DNA from: Enterobacteriaceae bacterium LSJC7
Lineage (GTDB): Bacteria > Pseudomonadota > Gammaproteobacteria > Enterobacterales > Enterobacteriaceae
Assembly: GCA_000302695.1 (NCBI GenBank)
Contig: AMFN01000004.1
Location: 62,001 to 126,000, forward strand
DNA: 64,000 nt
Reading direction: 5' to 3'
A program made the translations under genes and the position numbers. Shown here piece by piece: positions 49,782 through 59,063 of the stretch. Position 1 is the stretch's first letter, and the number at the start of each line of letters is the position of its first letter. Under the pieces are notes generated by a model, which did not search any database, was not told the origin of the DNA, and worked only from the letters and a program-made list of their open reading frames with translations.

Positions 49782-50632
49782 GACTGGGCGGCCTCGCTGT
49801 TCTGGCGGCAAAAATCGGTGTCGGAGCAGACGAACATGCGGTTGCCCTGGTCGTCGAGCACCACTTCGTCGAGATAGCTGGTGTGTGAGCCGCAAATGGC
49901 ACACGGTTCGTCCCACTGCTGGATACGAAACGGATGGTCTTCAAAGTCGAGGCTTTCCACGCGGGTGTAGGGTGGTACGGCGTAAATGCGCTTCTCGCGC
50001 CCGGCACCAAACAGCTGTAACGCAGGCATGTTGTCCATTTTCGGATTATCAAATTTCGGGATAGGCGACGGGTCCATCACGTAGCGCGCGTTAACCTTCA
50101 CCGGGTAGGCATAGGTGGTGGCGATGTGGCCGAAGCGGGCGATGTCTTCGTACAGCTTCACCTGCATCACGCCGTACTCTTCCAGTGCGTGCATGGTGCG
50201 GGTTTCGGTTTCGCGCGGCTCGATAAAACGCAGCGGCTCCGGGATTGGCACCTGGTAAATCAAAATCTGATCTTCTTTGAGCGGTGTTTCCGGGATGCGG
50301 TGGCGGGTCTGAATCAGCGTCGCCTCAGTGGTGGATTCGGTGGTGGCCACGCCAGTCACGCGCTGAAAGAAGCTGCGAATAGATACCGCATTGGTGGTAT
50401 CGTCCGCGCCCTGGTCAATCACCTTTAGCACATCATGTGTGCCAATGACGCTGGCGGTGATCTGAATGCCGCCGGTGCCCCAGCCGTAGGGCATCGGCAT
50501 TTCACGCCCGCCAAACGGCACCTGGTAGCCGGGAATGGCTACTGCCTTGAGAATGGCGCGGCGGATCATGCGCTTGGTCTGTTCGTCGAGATAGCCAAAG
50601 TTGTAGCCGGTGAGGGTGTCAGTCACGGTCAT
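49778..50632 (-). CDS. phnJ: C-P lyase radical SAM subunit PhnJ
   Basis: PhnJ cleaves the C-P bond using a [4Fe-4S] cluster and S-adenosylmethionine, forming a glycyl/thiyl radical. The 284-residue product keeps the unusual cysteine pattern CAIC...FVCSDTDFC (C-x2-C-x21-C-x5-C) near the C-terminus, and the glycine-rich IPGYQVPFGGREMPMPYGWG region containing the radical glycine. The N-terminus is three residues longer than in E. coli. It overlaps phnI by 14 bp. Confidence 0.97.
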   Translation of the reverse strand: MTVTDTLTGYNFGYLDEQTKRMIRRAILKAVAIPGYQVPFGGREMPMPYGWGTGGIQITASVIGTHDVLKVIDQGADDTTNAVSIRSFFQRVTGVATTESTTEATLIQTRHRIPETPLKEDQILIYQVPIPEPLRFIEPRETETRTMHALEEYGVMQVKLYEDIARFGHIATTYAYPVKVNARYVMDPSPIPKFDNPKMDNMPALQLFGAGREKRIYAVPPYTRVESLDFEDHPFRIQQWDEPCAICGSHTSYLDEVVLDDQGNRMFVCSDTDFCRQNSEAAQS

Positions 50633-51686
50633 TCTCCCGTTCGTGCAGGCGTTTGAGCAGTTCCAGTTCGGCCTGGAAATCCACGTAGTGGGGCAGTTTG
50701 AGGTGCGAGACGAAGCCTGCGGCCTCGACGTTATCGGCGTGCGCCAGTACGAACTCTTCGTCCTGGGCCGGACCGCTGATCGGCTCGTGGTAGTCCGGTG
50801 CCTGAAGCGCGCGGTCTACCAGCGCCATTGCCATTGCTTTGCGCTCGCTCATGCCAAAGGTGAGTCCGTAGCCGCGGGTAAAGTGCGCAGGCTCATCGGC
50901 AGGGGCGACAAAGCCGTTGACCATTTCGCACTCGGTTAGCAGCATTTCGCCGACGTTTACCGCAAAACCTAACTCTTCTGGCACAATTTCCACCTCAACG
51001 TAGCCGCTGCGGATTTCACCGGCAAACGGGTGGTTGCGGCCATAGCCGCGCTGGGTGGAGTAGGCGAGCGCCAGCAGGTAGCCCTCGTCGCCGCGCACCA
51101 GCTGTTGCAGGCGTGAGGCGCGCGAGCAGGGGAACACCGCTGGTTCACGGGTGATGTCATCGGGCGTGGCGCCGCTGTCTTCTTCGCGCTTTGCCAGTCC
51201 CTGTTGGGCCAGCAGGCTGAACACGTGGGGAGCAGCGTCGCGTCTGGCCTCGGCCTGTTCAAGCGGTGGCACGTTGCCTTCGGCCAGCAGCGTGAAGTCG
51301 AGCAGGCGGTGGCTGTAATCGTAGGTGGGACCAAGCAGCTGGCCGCCGGGAATGTCTTTGTACACCGCCGACACCCGGCGCTCCAGGCGCATGCTGGCGG
51401 TGTCCAGCGGCTCGCTGACGGCAAATTTGGCAAGCGTGGTGCGGTAGGCGCGCAGCAGGAAGATGGCTTCCACGTTGTCGCCGCTTGCCTGCTTAAGCGC
51501 CAGCGCCGCCAGTTCGCGGTCGGCAATGCCGCCTTCGGTCATCACGCGGTCCACGGCCAGCCCCATTTGTTGCTCAATCTGGGCAACGCTCAGTTCGGTG
51601 ATGCGGGTATCGCCACGGCGTTTGTGGTGCTGGAGTTGATGGGCGGCAGCGATCGCTTTTTCGCCTCCTTTAACAGCAACGTACAT
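50619..51686 (-). CDS. phnI: C-P lyase nucleosidase subunit PhnI
   Basis: PhnI, with PhnG, H and L, exchanges the adenine of ATP for phosphonate to form ribose 1-phosphonate 5-triphosphate. The start is ATG 51686 ([12 protein letters not shown]), which shares one base with the phnH stop, giving 355 residues. The conserved blocks AIFLLRAYRTTLAKFAVSEP and TRGYGLTFGMSERKAMAM closely follow E. coli. It is a core component of the PhnGHIJ complex. Confidence 0.97.
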   Translation of the reverse strand: MYVAVKGGEKAIAAAHQLQHHKRRGDTRITELSVAQIEQQMGLAVDRVMTEGGIADRELAALALKQASGDNVEAIFLLRAYRTTLAKFAVSEPLDTASMRLERRVSAVYKDIPGGQLLGPTYDYSHRLLDFTLLAEGNVPPLEQAEARRDAAPHVFSLLAQQGLAKREEDSGATPDDITREPAVFPCSRASRLQQLVRGDEGYLLALAYSTQRGYGRNHPFAGEIRSGYVEVEIVPEELGFAVNVGEMLLTECEMVNGFVAPADEPAHFTRGYGLTFGMSERKAMAMALVDRALQAPDYHEPISGPAQDEEFVLAHADNVEAAGFVSHLKLPHYVDFQAELELLKRLHERENDRD

Positions 51687-52270
51687 CAGCACACCTCCAC
51701 GTGAGTGGTTCGCGGCACGGCCAGCAGGCGCTCGCCGCAGGTCAGAATGAGATCAATGCCGAGCGGGAACGGCTGCGGGCGCTCGGTGAGGTAGTCCAGC
51801 ACGCAGGCGGGTAACTGCGGCGCTATCATGCGCGCCTCGGCAATACCCGGCCCGGTCAGGCGCAACATGCGCCCGCCGCTTAACGAAGCAAGCTGCACAA
51901 TCAGCGTGGCGCTCTGCTCGGGCGAGGTGGCGCAGCCCTGCGCCAGGGCGTTGAGTTGTGCCGGTTCAATGGTGTCGTCGGCCACGGCGAACTGCGCATC
52001 CTGCGGTTGCGCGCACAGCGGCGCGCCGGTATGAAAGCGCAGGTTCTGGCGCACCAGGTCGTTATCGACTGCGGGGGCGAGCCACACGGAAGTGTCGCCG
52101 TCGGCCAGGGTGAGCAGCGTGCCGCTGGCGGCCACGCCGAGCGGCTGCCAGCCGTGCTTAAGCGGGTGCAGGGCCACAACAACGCCTGGCTCGCTCATGG
52201 CCTTCAGCAGGCGGCGAAAACAGGCCTGGGCATCCTGTACCGGCTGGGGAAAGGCGGTGGTTAAAGTCAT
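51686..52270 (-). CDS. phnH: C-P lyase core subunit PhnH
   Basis: PhnH is a 194-residue core subunit of C-P lyase with a PLP-transferase-like fold that lacks catalytic residues. The length equals the E. coli protein. Features seen are [14 protein letters not shown] near the N-terminus and [21 protein letters not shown] at the end. It overlaps phnG by 4 bp and phnI by 1 bp. Confidence 0.95.
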   Translation of the reverse strand: MTLTTAFPQPVQDAQACFRRLLKAMSEPGVVVALHPLKHGWQPLGVAASGTLLTLADGDTSVWLAPAVDNDLVRQNLRFHTGAPLCAQPQDAQFAVADDTIEPAQLNALAQGCATSPEQSATLIVQLASLSGGRMLRLTGPGIAEARMIAPQLPACVLDYLTERPQPFPLGIDLILTCGERLLAVPRTTHVEVC

Positions 52271-52725
52271 TCGTTATCTCCGCGAACCAGGGTAAAGAAG
52301 TCAACGCGGCTGGCGTTGACCTCGGTTTGGCGCTGGCTCAGGCGCGCCTCGCGGCAGGCCTCCAGCGGGTTAATCAGGGTTTCGAGCAGCGTCAGGTAAT
52401 GTTGTTTTTCCTGCATCAGGGCATCAATCAGCGCGCAGCGTTCGCTGTGGGCTTTATCGCGCCCCAGCACCCAGCTGTAGCCGCACACGCCGCTTGCCAG
52501 GCGCACGGCGGCTCGGGTCAGCGTGGCATCACCGGCAAAAAAGGCCTCGCCGGTGGCGCCTGCTCGCGCTTTTAACTGCACCAGCCCGGTTTCGGCAGGG
52601 CGCAGGGTGTCGTACTGCGGTTTCAGGTTCAGCGCCTGCCAGCATTCGGCCAGCGCCTGTGGCTCGCTGTGGGCCAGTACGGCCATCCAGCGCTGTCTGT
52701 CGGCGGTCGTAAAATGGCTGTCCAT
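52267..52725 (-). CDS. phnG: C-P lyase core subunit PhnG
   Basis: PhnG is a small core subunit required for ribose-phosphonate synthesis. ATG 52725, with GGAG seven bases upstream, gives 152 residues similar to E. coli PhnG (150); the frame to 52749 lies in phn[19 protein letters not shown] and [18 protein letters not shown] are the diagnostic blocks. The start is one base after the phnF stop. Confidence 0.95.
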   Translation of the reverse strand: MDSHFTTADRQRWMAVLAHSEPQALAECWQALNLKPQYDTLRPAETGLVQLKARAGATGEAFFAGDATLTRAAVRLASGVCGYSWVLGRDKAHSERCALIDALMQEKQHYLTLLETLINPLEACREARLSQRQTEVNASRVDFFTLVRGDNE

Positions 52726-52726
52726 C

Positions 52727-53449
52727 TCAGTGCTCCATAGTAAATTCAATCAGGTCGGCGCGGGTCAGGCTGACGGAGTACTCCGCCACCTGCTCACTGT
52801 TGGCCTGGCGGTTAAGGGTGCGCACACACAGCAGCGGTGCCATGTTGGGTAGCTCCAGCACCCGGCTCTCTTTGGCCTGGGCGCGGCGGGCGCTGATGCG
52901 CGTCTGGTGGCGGGTGAGCACGACGCCGGTTTGCTCAACAAGCCAGTCGTGCAGTGAACCGCTGGTGAACTCGCGCAGCGCTGGCCACCAGGCCAGTTCG
53001 GCAAAGTGGTGGTCGATAAGACACAGCGGCACACCGTTCACCCGGCGCAGGGTGCGCAGGTGAATCACGTTGTCGCCTTCCTGTACGCCGAGCGCCTCAG
53101 CCACGCCGCTGCTTGCCGGGCGCAGTACCGCCAGCAGGCGTTCGCTGGTGGGATGGCTACCCTGGTCGAGCAGGTTCTGGCTAAAGCGCGTCTGTGCGCT
53201 AAGCGGGTAGTCGAACGGGCGCATCAGCACCAGCACGCCGATGCCCTGGCGGCGCTGAACCCAGCCGCGCTCGACCAGCTGGTCAATGGCGCGGCGCAGG
53301 GTGTGGCGGTTGACGGCATAGCGCGCGGCAAGCTGGTGCTCCGCGGGTAAGTAGTCGCCGCAGCGGTAGTGGCGCAGCTCCAGTTCGAGCTTTGCTGCTA
53401 TCTCTTCGTAGCGGGTAGGGAAACTGGTCGGATGTCTGGACAAGTGCAT
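52727..53449 (-). CDS. phnF: GntR-family regulator PhnF
   Basis: PhnF is a GntR/HutC-type regulator inside the phosphonate operon; in some bacteria it represses the operon, but in E. coli its role is unclear. It has 240 residues: a winged HTH (residues 12-80, YLPAEHQLAARYAVNRHTLR) and a UTRA ligand domain (from about 100, ending RADLIEFTMEH). It is separated from phnE by 20 bp and from phnG by 1 bp. Confidence 0.94.
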   Translation of the reverse strand: MHLSRHPTSFPTRYEEIAAKLELELRHYRCGDYLPAEHQLAARYAVNRHTLRRAIDQLVERGWVQRRQGIGVLVLMRPFDYPLSAQTRFSQNLLDQGSHPTSERLLAVLRPASSGVAEALGVQEGDNVIHLRTLRRVNGVPLCLIDHHFAELAWWPALREFTSGSLHDWLVEQTGVVLTRHQTRISARRAQAKESRVLELPNMAPLLCVRTLNRQANSEQVAEYSVSLTRADLIEFTMEH

Positions 53450-53469
53450 GGCGCAAACTCCTCTCGGGC

Positions 53470-54249
53470 TTAGATAAATTGCTTACGCAGGCGCTGGGAC
53501 AGGAAGTCCAGCAGGCTCACGGTGACAATCACCACAAGCATCAGGGCGCAGGTTTGCTGGAACTGGAAGCCGCGAATCGCCTCCCACAGCGTGACCCCAA
53601 TACCGCCAGCACCGACCATGCCCACCACGGTGGCGGAGCGCACGTTGGACTCGAAGCGGTAGAGCGAATAAGAGATTAAGAGCGGCATTATCTGCGGCAG
53701 TACGCCGTAGATAATCTCTTCAAGCTTGTTGGCACCGGTGGCGCGAATGCCTTCTACCGGACCGGGATCGATGGCTTCTATCGCCTCAGACAGCAGCTTG
53801 GAGAGCACGCCGGTGGTGTGGATAAACAGCGCCAGCACCCCGGCAAACGGGCCAAGGCCGACCGCCACCACAAACAGCATGGCAAACACCATTTCGTTAA
53901 TGGCGCGGCAGGCATCCATCGCCCGGCGTACCGGCTGGTAAAGCCACCACGGCGCAATGTTCTCGGCACTCATCAGGCCAAACGGGATGGAAAGCACGAC
54001 CGCAAGCGCGGTACCCCAGACCGCAATTTGCAGCGTGACCGACATCTCCTTGAGATACTGCGGCCACTGGCTGAAATCCGGCGGGAAGAAGTCGGCGGCA
54101 AACGTCGCCATATTGCCCGCATCGCGAAACAGCGTGAGCGGGGCCATTTCAGCACCGCGCCACGAGGCGGCAAGAATGGCCACAACCAGCGCCCAGCCAA
54201 TCAGCGAGAAGGTGCTGCGTTTGGGTGGGGCAACGGTGATGCTGTGCAT
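53470..54249 (-). CDS. phnE: Phosphonate ABC transporter permease PhnE
   Basis: PhnE is the inner-membrane permease of the phosphonate importer PhnCDE. The 259-residue frame is intact, unlike E. coli K-12 where an 8-bp duplication inactivates phnE. Six membrane helices are seen, and the EAA loop is [41 protein letters not shown] is the conserved C-terminal block. The neighbours phnD (23 bp) and phnF (20 bp) are on the same transcript. Confidence 0.96.
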   Translation of the reverse strand: MHSITVAPPKRSTFSLIGWALVVAILAASWRGAEMAPLTLFRDAGNMATFAADFFPPDFSQWPQYLKEMSVTLQIAVWGTALAVVLSIPFGLMSAENIAPWWLYQPVRRAMDACRAINEMVFAMLFVVAVGLGPFAGVLALFIHTTGVLSKLLSEAIEAIDPGPVEGIRATGANKLEEIIYGVLPQIMPLLISYSLYRFESNVRSATVVGMVGAGGIGVTLWEAIRGFQFQQTCALMLVVIVTVSLLDFLSQRLRKQFI

Positions 54250-54272
54250 ATCTTTGCTCCGTTATCAGGGGC

Positions 54273-55259
54273 TTATTTTGCCTGGGCGGTTTGTTTTGCG
54301 GCGTTGTCCAGCGCGTCGAGTTGCGTCTGTAACGCGGCAACTTTGGTGCTGCGCTCCTGCTCGCTCAGGTTCTCGTTGTTCTTCACGTTCTGCATCTCTT
54401 TAAACAGGGTGAGCTGGCGAATGGGGACCAGTTGTTGGTCGCTTGAGGCGCGAAACGGCGCCCACGCCAGTCCTTTGAGCACGGCTTTTTCTTCCGGTGT
54501 TTTGCCGTAGCTTAAAAAGAAGCTGCGCAGCTTTTCTTTGGTGGCATCCGGCAGGTTTTTGCGCCAGACAATCGGGTCAGCCGGGATGAGCGGGGATGTC
54601 CAGATAACGCGCAGTTGCGCGTATTTCTGCGGGGCGGTGACTTTCAGTCGGTCGAGGTTTTCGGTGTTGTTGGTTGCCACATCCACCTGTTTGTTGGCGA
54701 CAGCCAGTGCGTTGGTTTCATGGTTGGCATTCACCGAGCGCTTAAACTCGCTCACCGCGGCGTTGTATTTGGCAAATACGTAGTAGCCGGGTACCAGGAA
54801 GCCGGAGGTGGAGTTCGGGTCACCGTTGCCAAAGGTCAGCTCTTTACGCTTTGCCAGCATGTCGTCGAGGTTTTTAATCGGGCTGTCTTTATTGACGATG
54901 AGCACGCTCCAGTAGCCCGGCGAGCCGTCTGCCGCCACGGTCTGGGCGAACACCTGGCCGCCGGCGCGGTCAACGGCTTCCATGGCCGACAGGTTGCCGT
55001 ACCAGGCCAGATCCACTTTATTAAAGCGCATCCCCTGAATGATTCCGGCGTAGTCCGGGGCGAAGAAGGCGTTCACCTTCACACCCAGCTGTTTTTCCAT
55101 GTCCTTGAGGAACGGATCCCACTGCGGTTTGAGGTTTTGCTGTGATTCCGTGGAGATGATGCCGAAGTTCAGCGCTGCGGGGTCTTCTGCCCGTGCGCTC
55201 ATTATGCTGATGCTGAACATGCTGGTGAAGGCAAGGGCGGCAACCGCTTTATGGCTCAT
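54273..55259 (-). CDS. phnD: Phosphonate ABC transporter substrate-binding protein PhnD
   Basis: PhnD is the periplasmic binding protein, with highest known affinity for 2-aminoethylphosphonate. The 328-residue product has a signal peptide (MSHKAVAALAFTSMFSISIMSARA). Family features are LNFGIISTESQQNLKPQWDPF at the mature N-terminus and FGNGDPNSTSGFLVPGYY in the ligand pocket. The C-terminal ~60 residues are a charged helix, as in E. coli. It lies 26 bp after phnC. Confidence 0.96.
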   Translation of the reverse strand: MSHKAVAALAFTSMFSISIMSARAEDPAALNFGIISTESQQNLKPQWDPFLKDMEKQLGVKVNAFFAPDYAGIIQGMRFNKVDLAWYGNLSAMEAVDRAGGQVFAQTVAADGSPGYWSVLIVNKDSPIKNLDDMLAKRKELTFGNGDPNSTSGFLVPGYYVFAKYNAAVSEFKRSVNANHETNALAVANKQVDVATNNTENLDRLKVTAPQKYAQLRVIWTSPLIPADPIVWRKNLPDATKEKLRSFFLSYGKTPEEKAVLKGLAWAPFRASSDQQLVPIRQLTLFKEMQNVKNNENLSEQERSTKVAALQTQLDALDNAAKQTAQAK

Positions 55260-55285
55260 TGAGTGTTCCTTTGAGTGGAAAGAAA

Positions 55286-56074
55286 TCAGGCAGCGGCGGC
55301 GTCTGGCTCGACGCGGCTGATGCTGCGATAAAGATTGCCCAGCCGCTCGTTGTCGAACTCGCCGCTGGTGCCGTCGTAGAAAATGTGGCCCTGGCGCAGG
55401 GCGACAATGCGTTCGCAGTAGCGCAGGGCGTAGTCCACCTGGTGGAGCGTGACCACCACGGTGATGCCGTCGTTGCGGTTAATGTCGTGCAGGGTTTCCA
55501 TGACGATGCGCGCCGATTCCGGGTCCAGCGAGGCAATGGGTTCGTCGGCAAGAATCACTTTGGCTTTTTGCATCAGGGCGCGGGCAATGGCGACGCGCTG
55601 CTGCTGGCCACCGGAGAGAGTCGATACGCGCTGGTGGGCGAAGTGCGCCATGCCGACGCGGGTCAGGGCATGCAGCGCCTGCTGTTTTTGCTCTGCGCTA
55701 AACCAGCGGCAGCAGGTGCGCCAGAACGGCGTGCTGCCGAGTGCGCCAATCAGCACGTTGTCGAGCACCGACAGGCGGTTGACGAGGTTGAATTGCTGGA
55801 AGATGTAGCCAATGTCGGTACGACTGCGGCGAATGTCGCGCGCCAGTTTGCCGCCGCGCTGCACCGTGCGGCCCAGCAGTTCAACGTGTGAGCGACTATC
55901 GCGATCGGCGCTCGTCAGGCCGCTTAAGTGGCGCAGTAGCGTGGATTTGCCCGACCCGGATGGTCCCAGTAGGGCGACCATTTCCCCTTTGCCAACCTCA
56001 AGGCTGACGGCGTTCAGCGCCGGGTTATGGTGAAAGGTTTTGCTTAAGTTTTCGACGCGGATAATCGTTTGCAT
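55286..56074 (-). CDS. phnC: Phosphonate ABC transporter ATP-binding protein PhnC
   Basis: PhnC is the ATPase of the phosphonate importer and the first gene of the 14-gene phnCDEFGHIJKLMNOP operon. It has 262 residues with Walker [17 protein letters not shown] near residue 37, signature [15 protein letters not shown], Walker [16 protein letters not shown] and the H-loop [19 protein letters not shown] precedes ATG 56074. A Pho-box-like site lies about 50 bp upstream, implying induction by phosphate starvation through PhoB. Confidence 0.96.
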   Translation of the reverse strand: MQTIIRVENLSKTFHHNPALNAVSLEVGKGEMVALLGPSGSGKSTLLRHLSGLTSADRDSRSHVELLGRTVQRGGKLARDIRRSRTDIGYIFQQFNLVNRLSVLDNVLIGALGSTPFWRTCCRWFSAEQKQQALHALTRVGMAHFAHQRVSTLSGGQQQRVAIARALMQKAKVILADEPIASLDPESARIVMETLHDINRNDGITVVVTLHQVDYALRYCERIVALRQGHIFYDGTSGEFDNERLGNLYRSISRVEPDAAAA

Positions 56075-56118
56075 GTCCCGGCCTCCATAAAAATGTGGCT
56101 TTATGGTGCCGGGTGAGT

Positions 56119-56136
56119 GTGACGGTTTGGTTAACG
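56119..56136 (-). promoter_or_regulatory. Pho-box-like site upstream of phnC
   Basis: The minus strand reads CGTTAACCAAACCGTCAC. TTAACCAAA-C-CGTCAC matches the sequence upstream of E. coli phnC as recalled (TTAACCAAATCGTCAC). The second 7-bp repeat (CCGTCAC) fits the CTGTCAY consensus well, the first poorly. Confidence 0.65.
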
Positions 56137-56202
56137 TCAGGTTTCGCTAAGATGAAGAATTACAATCAGTAACATACAGCCGCTGGCGCGGCTGTGTGAG
56201 GG

Positions 56203-56637
56203 TTACGCGTTATGGGCAACGCCCACCATCCACGGAATGCCGAATTTATCCACCAGCATGCCGAAACCGGGCGTCCAGAAAGTGGCCTGCCACGGCATGG
56301 TGATGCGCCCGTCCTGGCTCAATGCATCGAACCAGGCTCTGGCTTCATCAAGGCTGTTGGCTGAGAGACTGAGTGCATAACCGTGGTGGGCTGGCACGCT
56401 GTCGGGCGTGCCGTCGCTCATCATCAGTTCGCTGCCGCCAACGCGCACGGTGGCATGCAAAATCGCGTCTGGCGGCATAGCGGCGGGCGCGCAGCCTTCC
56501 TGCTGCTCGCCGCTTTCCTGCGGTGGCATTTCAGCGAACGTCATGGAGAACAGGATTTCCGCGCCCAGCGTCTGCTGGTAAAAGGCAATGGCTTCCCGAC
56601 AGCTGCCGGGGAAAAAGATATAGGGATTGAGTGCCAT
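56203..56637 (-). CDS. yjdN: Glyoxalase-fold protein YjdN (PhnB family)
   Basis: This is a 144-residue VOC/glyoxalase-fold protein of the 3-demethylubiquinone methyltransferase-like PhnB family; the biochemical function is unknown and it is not needed for phosphonate use in E. coli. ATG 56637 (MALNPYIFFPGSCREAIAFY) follows GAGGTGACCACC; the frame continues to 56877 only through the 9-bp tandem repeats. Conserved WTPGFGMLVDKFGIPWMV closes the domain. It lies upstream of phnC. Confidence 0.92.
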   Translation of the reverse strand: MALNPYIFFPGSCREAIAFYQQTLGAEILFSMTFAEMPPQESGEQQEGCAPAAMPPDAILHATVRVGGSELMMSDGTPDSVPAHHGYALSLSANSLDEARAWFDALSQDGRITMPWQATFWTPGFGMLVDKFGIPWMVGVAHNA

Positions 56638-56792
56638 GGTGGTCACCTCGTAATGGGTACCACGTGAGCATGGCAAACGCCGCCGCTCTGAGCCAGGCGG
56701 TGCAGGGGATTTAATTGCGGATTTTAAATGCGAAAGTGTGTGCTGCGAATGAGTACTGTGTTGCTCTCGTTCAGGCTGGCGACAACAATAAT

Positions 56793-56882
56793 GCCAGAAC
56801 CGCCAGAACCGCCAGAACCGCCAGAACCGCCAGAACCGCCAGAACGACAAGAACGACAAGAACGACAAGAACGACAAGAAAT
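56793..56882. repeat. Ten-unit 9-bp tandem repeat
   Basis: Five copies of GCCAGAACC are followed by GCCAGAACG, then three ACAAGAACG and a final ACAAGAAAT, all exactly 9 bp with no interruption. The two unit types share the AGAAC core. Such arrays change copy number by strand slippage. Confidence 0.9.
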
Positions 56883-57019
56883 ACCTGAAATGCCGAACGA
56901 TTCCGTTTTGGTTTATCTACTGTTCTTACAGGTAATTCTTTCTTATTGAGAAGCACTGGCGTGCAGTGTGGGGTTGCTGACCCCCGCTGAAATCGGCGAA
57001 CCGGAGGCGTGAAGACAAG

Positions 57020-57178
57020 GTCAGACCGCCAGGGATGGCGGGCTGAGGCGATGCGCAGCATGGATGCTGCGTGGAGCCGGCCGCAGGCGCAGCGCCGGGA
57101 GGTGAACGCACCGCGAAGCGGCGATTTCGTTGCGGGGCCGCCGGAGATTGCAAAGAGGGCCGCGGTGGCCCTCTTTGC
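57020..57178. repeat. Cluster of hairpins (REP-like, unclassified)
   Basis: In order: CCGCCA-GGGA-TGGCGG (57026-57041), CGCAGCA-TGGA-TGCTGCG (57054-57071), and a perfect 12-bp stem GCAAAGAGGGCC/GGCCCTCTTTGC (57150-57161 with 57167-57178, loop GCGGT). No T-run follows. The spacing and loop similarity suggest a dispersed structured repeat rather than a terminator. Confidence 0.55.
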
Positions 57179-57333
57179 CCGTTCACCGCAACTACAGTCC
57201 CGTTTTATGCCGGGCTAATAGTGAACGGAACATCCGCAAATCCAGAACGGAACCTCAGCAGATCCCGAATGAAACATCCCCGCTGCCGATGGCATCGATA
57301 AACGCGGTAACGCTCCCCGCCTTAACCCAAAAA

Positions 57334-57669
57334 TCAGTTCTTTTTCACAAACTCAGACTTCAGCTTCATCGGACCAAAACCATCAATTTTGCAGTCAATG
57401 TTGTGATCGCCCTCAACGAGGCGGATATTCTTCACTTTTGTGCCAATCTTCAGCATTGAAGAGCTGCCTTTTACTTTTAAGTCTTTGATTACAGTGATGC
57501 TATCGCCATCAGCCAGCACATTTCCGTTTGCGTCTTTTACCACCAGCGCATCGCTTTCCTCAGCGCCCGTGGCGTCGTTCCATTCGTACGCACATTCAGG
57601 GCAGATAAACATTCCGTTGTCTTCATACGTGTACTCTGAGTTGCATTTTGGGCAGTGTGGCAGAGACAT
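57334..57669 (-). CDS. yjdM: Zinc-ribbon protein YjdM (PhnA family)
   Basis: This is a 111-residue protein nearly identical to E. coli YjdM (formerly PhnA). The N-terminal zinc ribbon has CPKC and CPEC pairs (residues 6-9 and 25-28), followed by an SH3-like domain ([20 protein letters not shown] to the end LKSEFVKKN). It is not itself a phosphonatase in enterobacteria, and its function is unknown. ATG 57669 is six bases after GAGGA; the ATG two codons earlier abuts that site. Confidence 0.95.
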   Translation of the reverse strand: MSLPHCPKCNSEYTYEDNGMFICPECAYEWNDATGAEESDALVVKDANGNVLADGDSITVIKDLKVKGSSSMLKIGTKVKNIRLVEGDHNIDCKIDGFGPMKLKSEFVKKN

Positions 57670-57675
57670 GGGCAT

Positions 57676-58370
57676 TCCTCAGTAATCATTAAAACGTAAT
57701 AAAAAAAGCCGTTCAGCACGCTATAAGCCTGAAGGCACTAATTGTCGGTAAGTATACCGCAAAACCTCATCGTTGTCGGGGCTACCGGCGCTTATTTCTC
57801 AACAACAGGGCGTCTGTACCGCTGTGGTAAGACACGGTGACGAGGGAGCCGGTCGCGTTAAGGCGCCGTTGTGCATGGATTATTAACGCAATGCACCCTG
57901 GTAGTATGAGCGTTGAGCAACACGCGTATTCTCCATGCCCGAGCCTTATTGTATCAGGGCCAATTATGCATTAGCGCTGCGTGCAGAGCAGGCATTGCCA
58001 CTGATGGAATTTCTGGTTTCGCCTTGAGCCCAGAGAATTTTTGCGCTGCACGGTTGTGGTGAATAATTGCGCAGTGCCTTGTTGCAGATTTTGCAAATAT
58101 TAGTCCTGCGAATTAATTTGATGGCTCGGAATGATAAATAAATTGTAGAAAGATAAACCGTAACTAAAACACTCAATGAACGAGTTTATATACGTCCTGG
58201 CAAAGTCGCCGTTCTTTGCGGTCGTCATGTTTACCTGAAAGTGAAAATATGGCAGTCTACAGGCGTTCAGATAATGGTCAGGAGTGGCCATGAGCCTGCC
58301 AGGCAGAGGCGGGAGAGCTGACAAAACAGCGAACAGGGAGTCCTGTCAGGCACCGGGAGTGTGGATATCA
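57676..58370. other. Gap upstream of the bactofilin gene, no gene seen
   Basis: About 695 bp with only short overlapping frames on both strands and no strong Shine-Dalgarno. Composition turns AT-rich from 58060 to 58250. No RNA or terminator motif was recognised. Confidence 0.5.
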
Positions 58371-59063
58371 ATGGCGAATAAAAACTCAAAAATTTACTGG
58401 TTTCTAAATGCTGGCCTAATATGCTGGGTTATCGCACTTTCTTGTTTCTGGCTTAAATATACTTCTGTCAGCATTGTTTTCGCTATTTTGTCAGTCATCT
58501 CTTTTATTTTTCATATAAAACAACAAAGGATTTTGTTTATGTTCAGAAAAAGTAAGTCTGATAGCCAGGAAAAAAAAGCGGCTATGCCCGAGCTGACCGA
58601 GCATGTGCTGCCCGATGAGAAGGAGCTTAATATGGAGAAAAATAAAATTTCAACGGTAAAAGATCTGGAACGCGAAGAGAAATCCACGAATACCGTGGTT
58701 GCCAGCGGCGTTCGCTTTGAAGGTAACATCTGCAGCAGCGGAATGATCTATATCTACGGCACCATCGTAGGAAATGTCGAATCTGAAAATGGCATTGTTA
58801 AAGTGATGCGCAGTGGTCAGGTTGACGGCAACATTTCCTGTCGTGAGCTGATTGTTGACGGTCTGGTTAAAGGCGAATGTAGCTGCGGCGCGATTGATGT
58901 TTATGAGAATGGACGCATCGAAGGCAATATCCGTTACGCGCACTTATCTATTAAGAAAGGTGGCGTGTTCTGTGGGCAGGCGCAGGTCGAAAGTAAGCTG
59001 ATGAAGCAGGAAGAGCCAAAAATTATCGAAATGAAAAAAGAGGTTCTGCCGCTCGCAAACTAA
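58371..59063 (+). CDS. Membrane-anchored bactofilin (CcmA-like)
   Basis: Bactofilins polymerise into cytoskeletal filaments without nucleotide and affect cell shape or surface organelles. The 230-residue form from ATG 58371 has two N-terminal membrane helices (about 8-27 and 31-49), a basic then acidic linker, and the beta-helical bactofilin core (about 115-205: SGVRFEGNICSSGMIYIYGTIVGNV). ATG 58539 (MFRKSKSDSQ) has AAGGA eight bases upstream and would give a soluble 174-residue form. The ribosome site at 58371 is weak, so both products are possible. It resembles Proteus CcmA. Confidence 0.88.
   Translation: MANKNSKIYWFLNAGLICWVIALSCFWLKYTSVSIVFAILSVISFIFHIKQQRILFMFRKSKSDSQEKKAAMPELTEHVLPDEKELNMEKNKISTVKDLEREEKSTNTVVASGVRFEGNICSSGMIYIYGTIVGNVESENGIVKVMRSGQVDGNISCRELIVDGLVKGECSCGAIDVYENGRIEGNIRYAHLSIKKGGVFCGQAQVESKLMKQEEPKIIEMKKEVLPLAN

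Larger units (their letters stand above)
56638..57333. other. Gene-free region with tandem repeats and hairpins
   Basis: About 700 bp between yjdN and yjdM. It holds a 10-unit 9-bp tandem array (56793-56882), a hairpin cluster (57020-57180) and ordinary spacer. Frames crossing the array on both strands (repeating FWR or PEP residues) are low-complexity artefacts. No promoter is evident by eye. Confidence 0.6.

Noticed and set aside
56203-56877. A 224-residue version of YjdN with an N-terminal FWR-repeat domain
   Set aside because: The extension is the antisense reading of the 9-bp tandem array; the family start and a ribosome site are at 56637.
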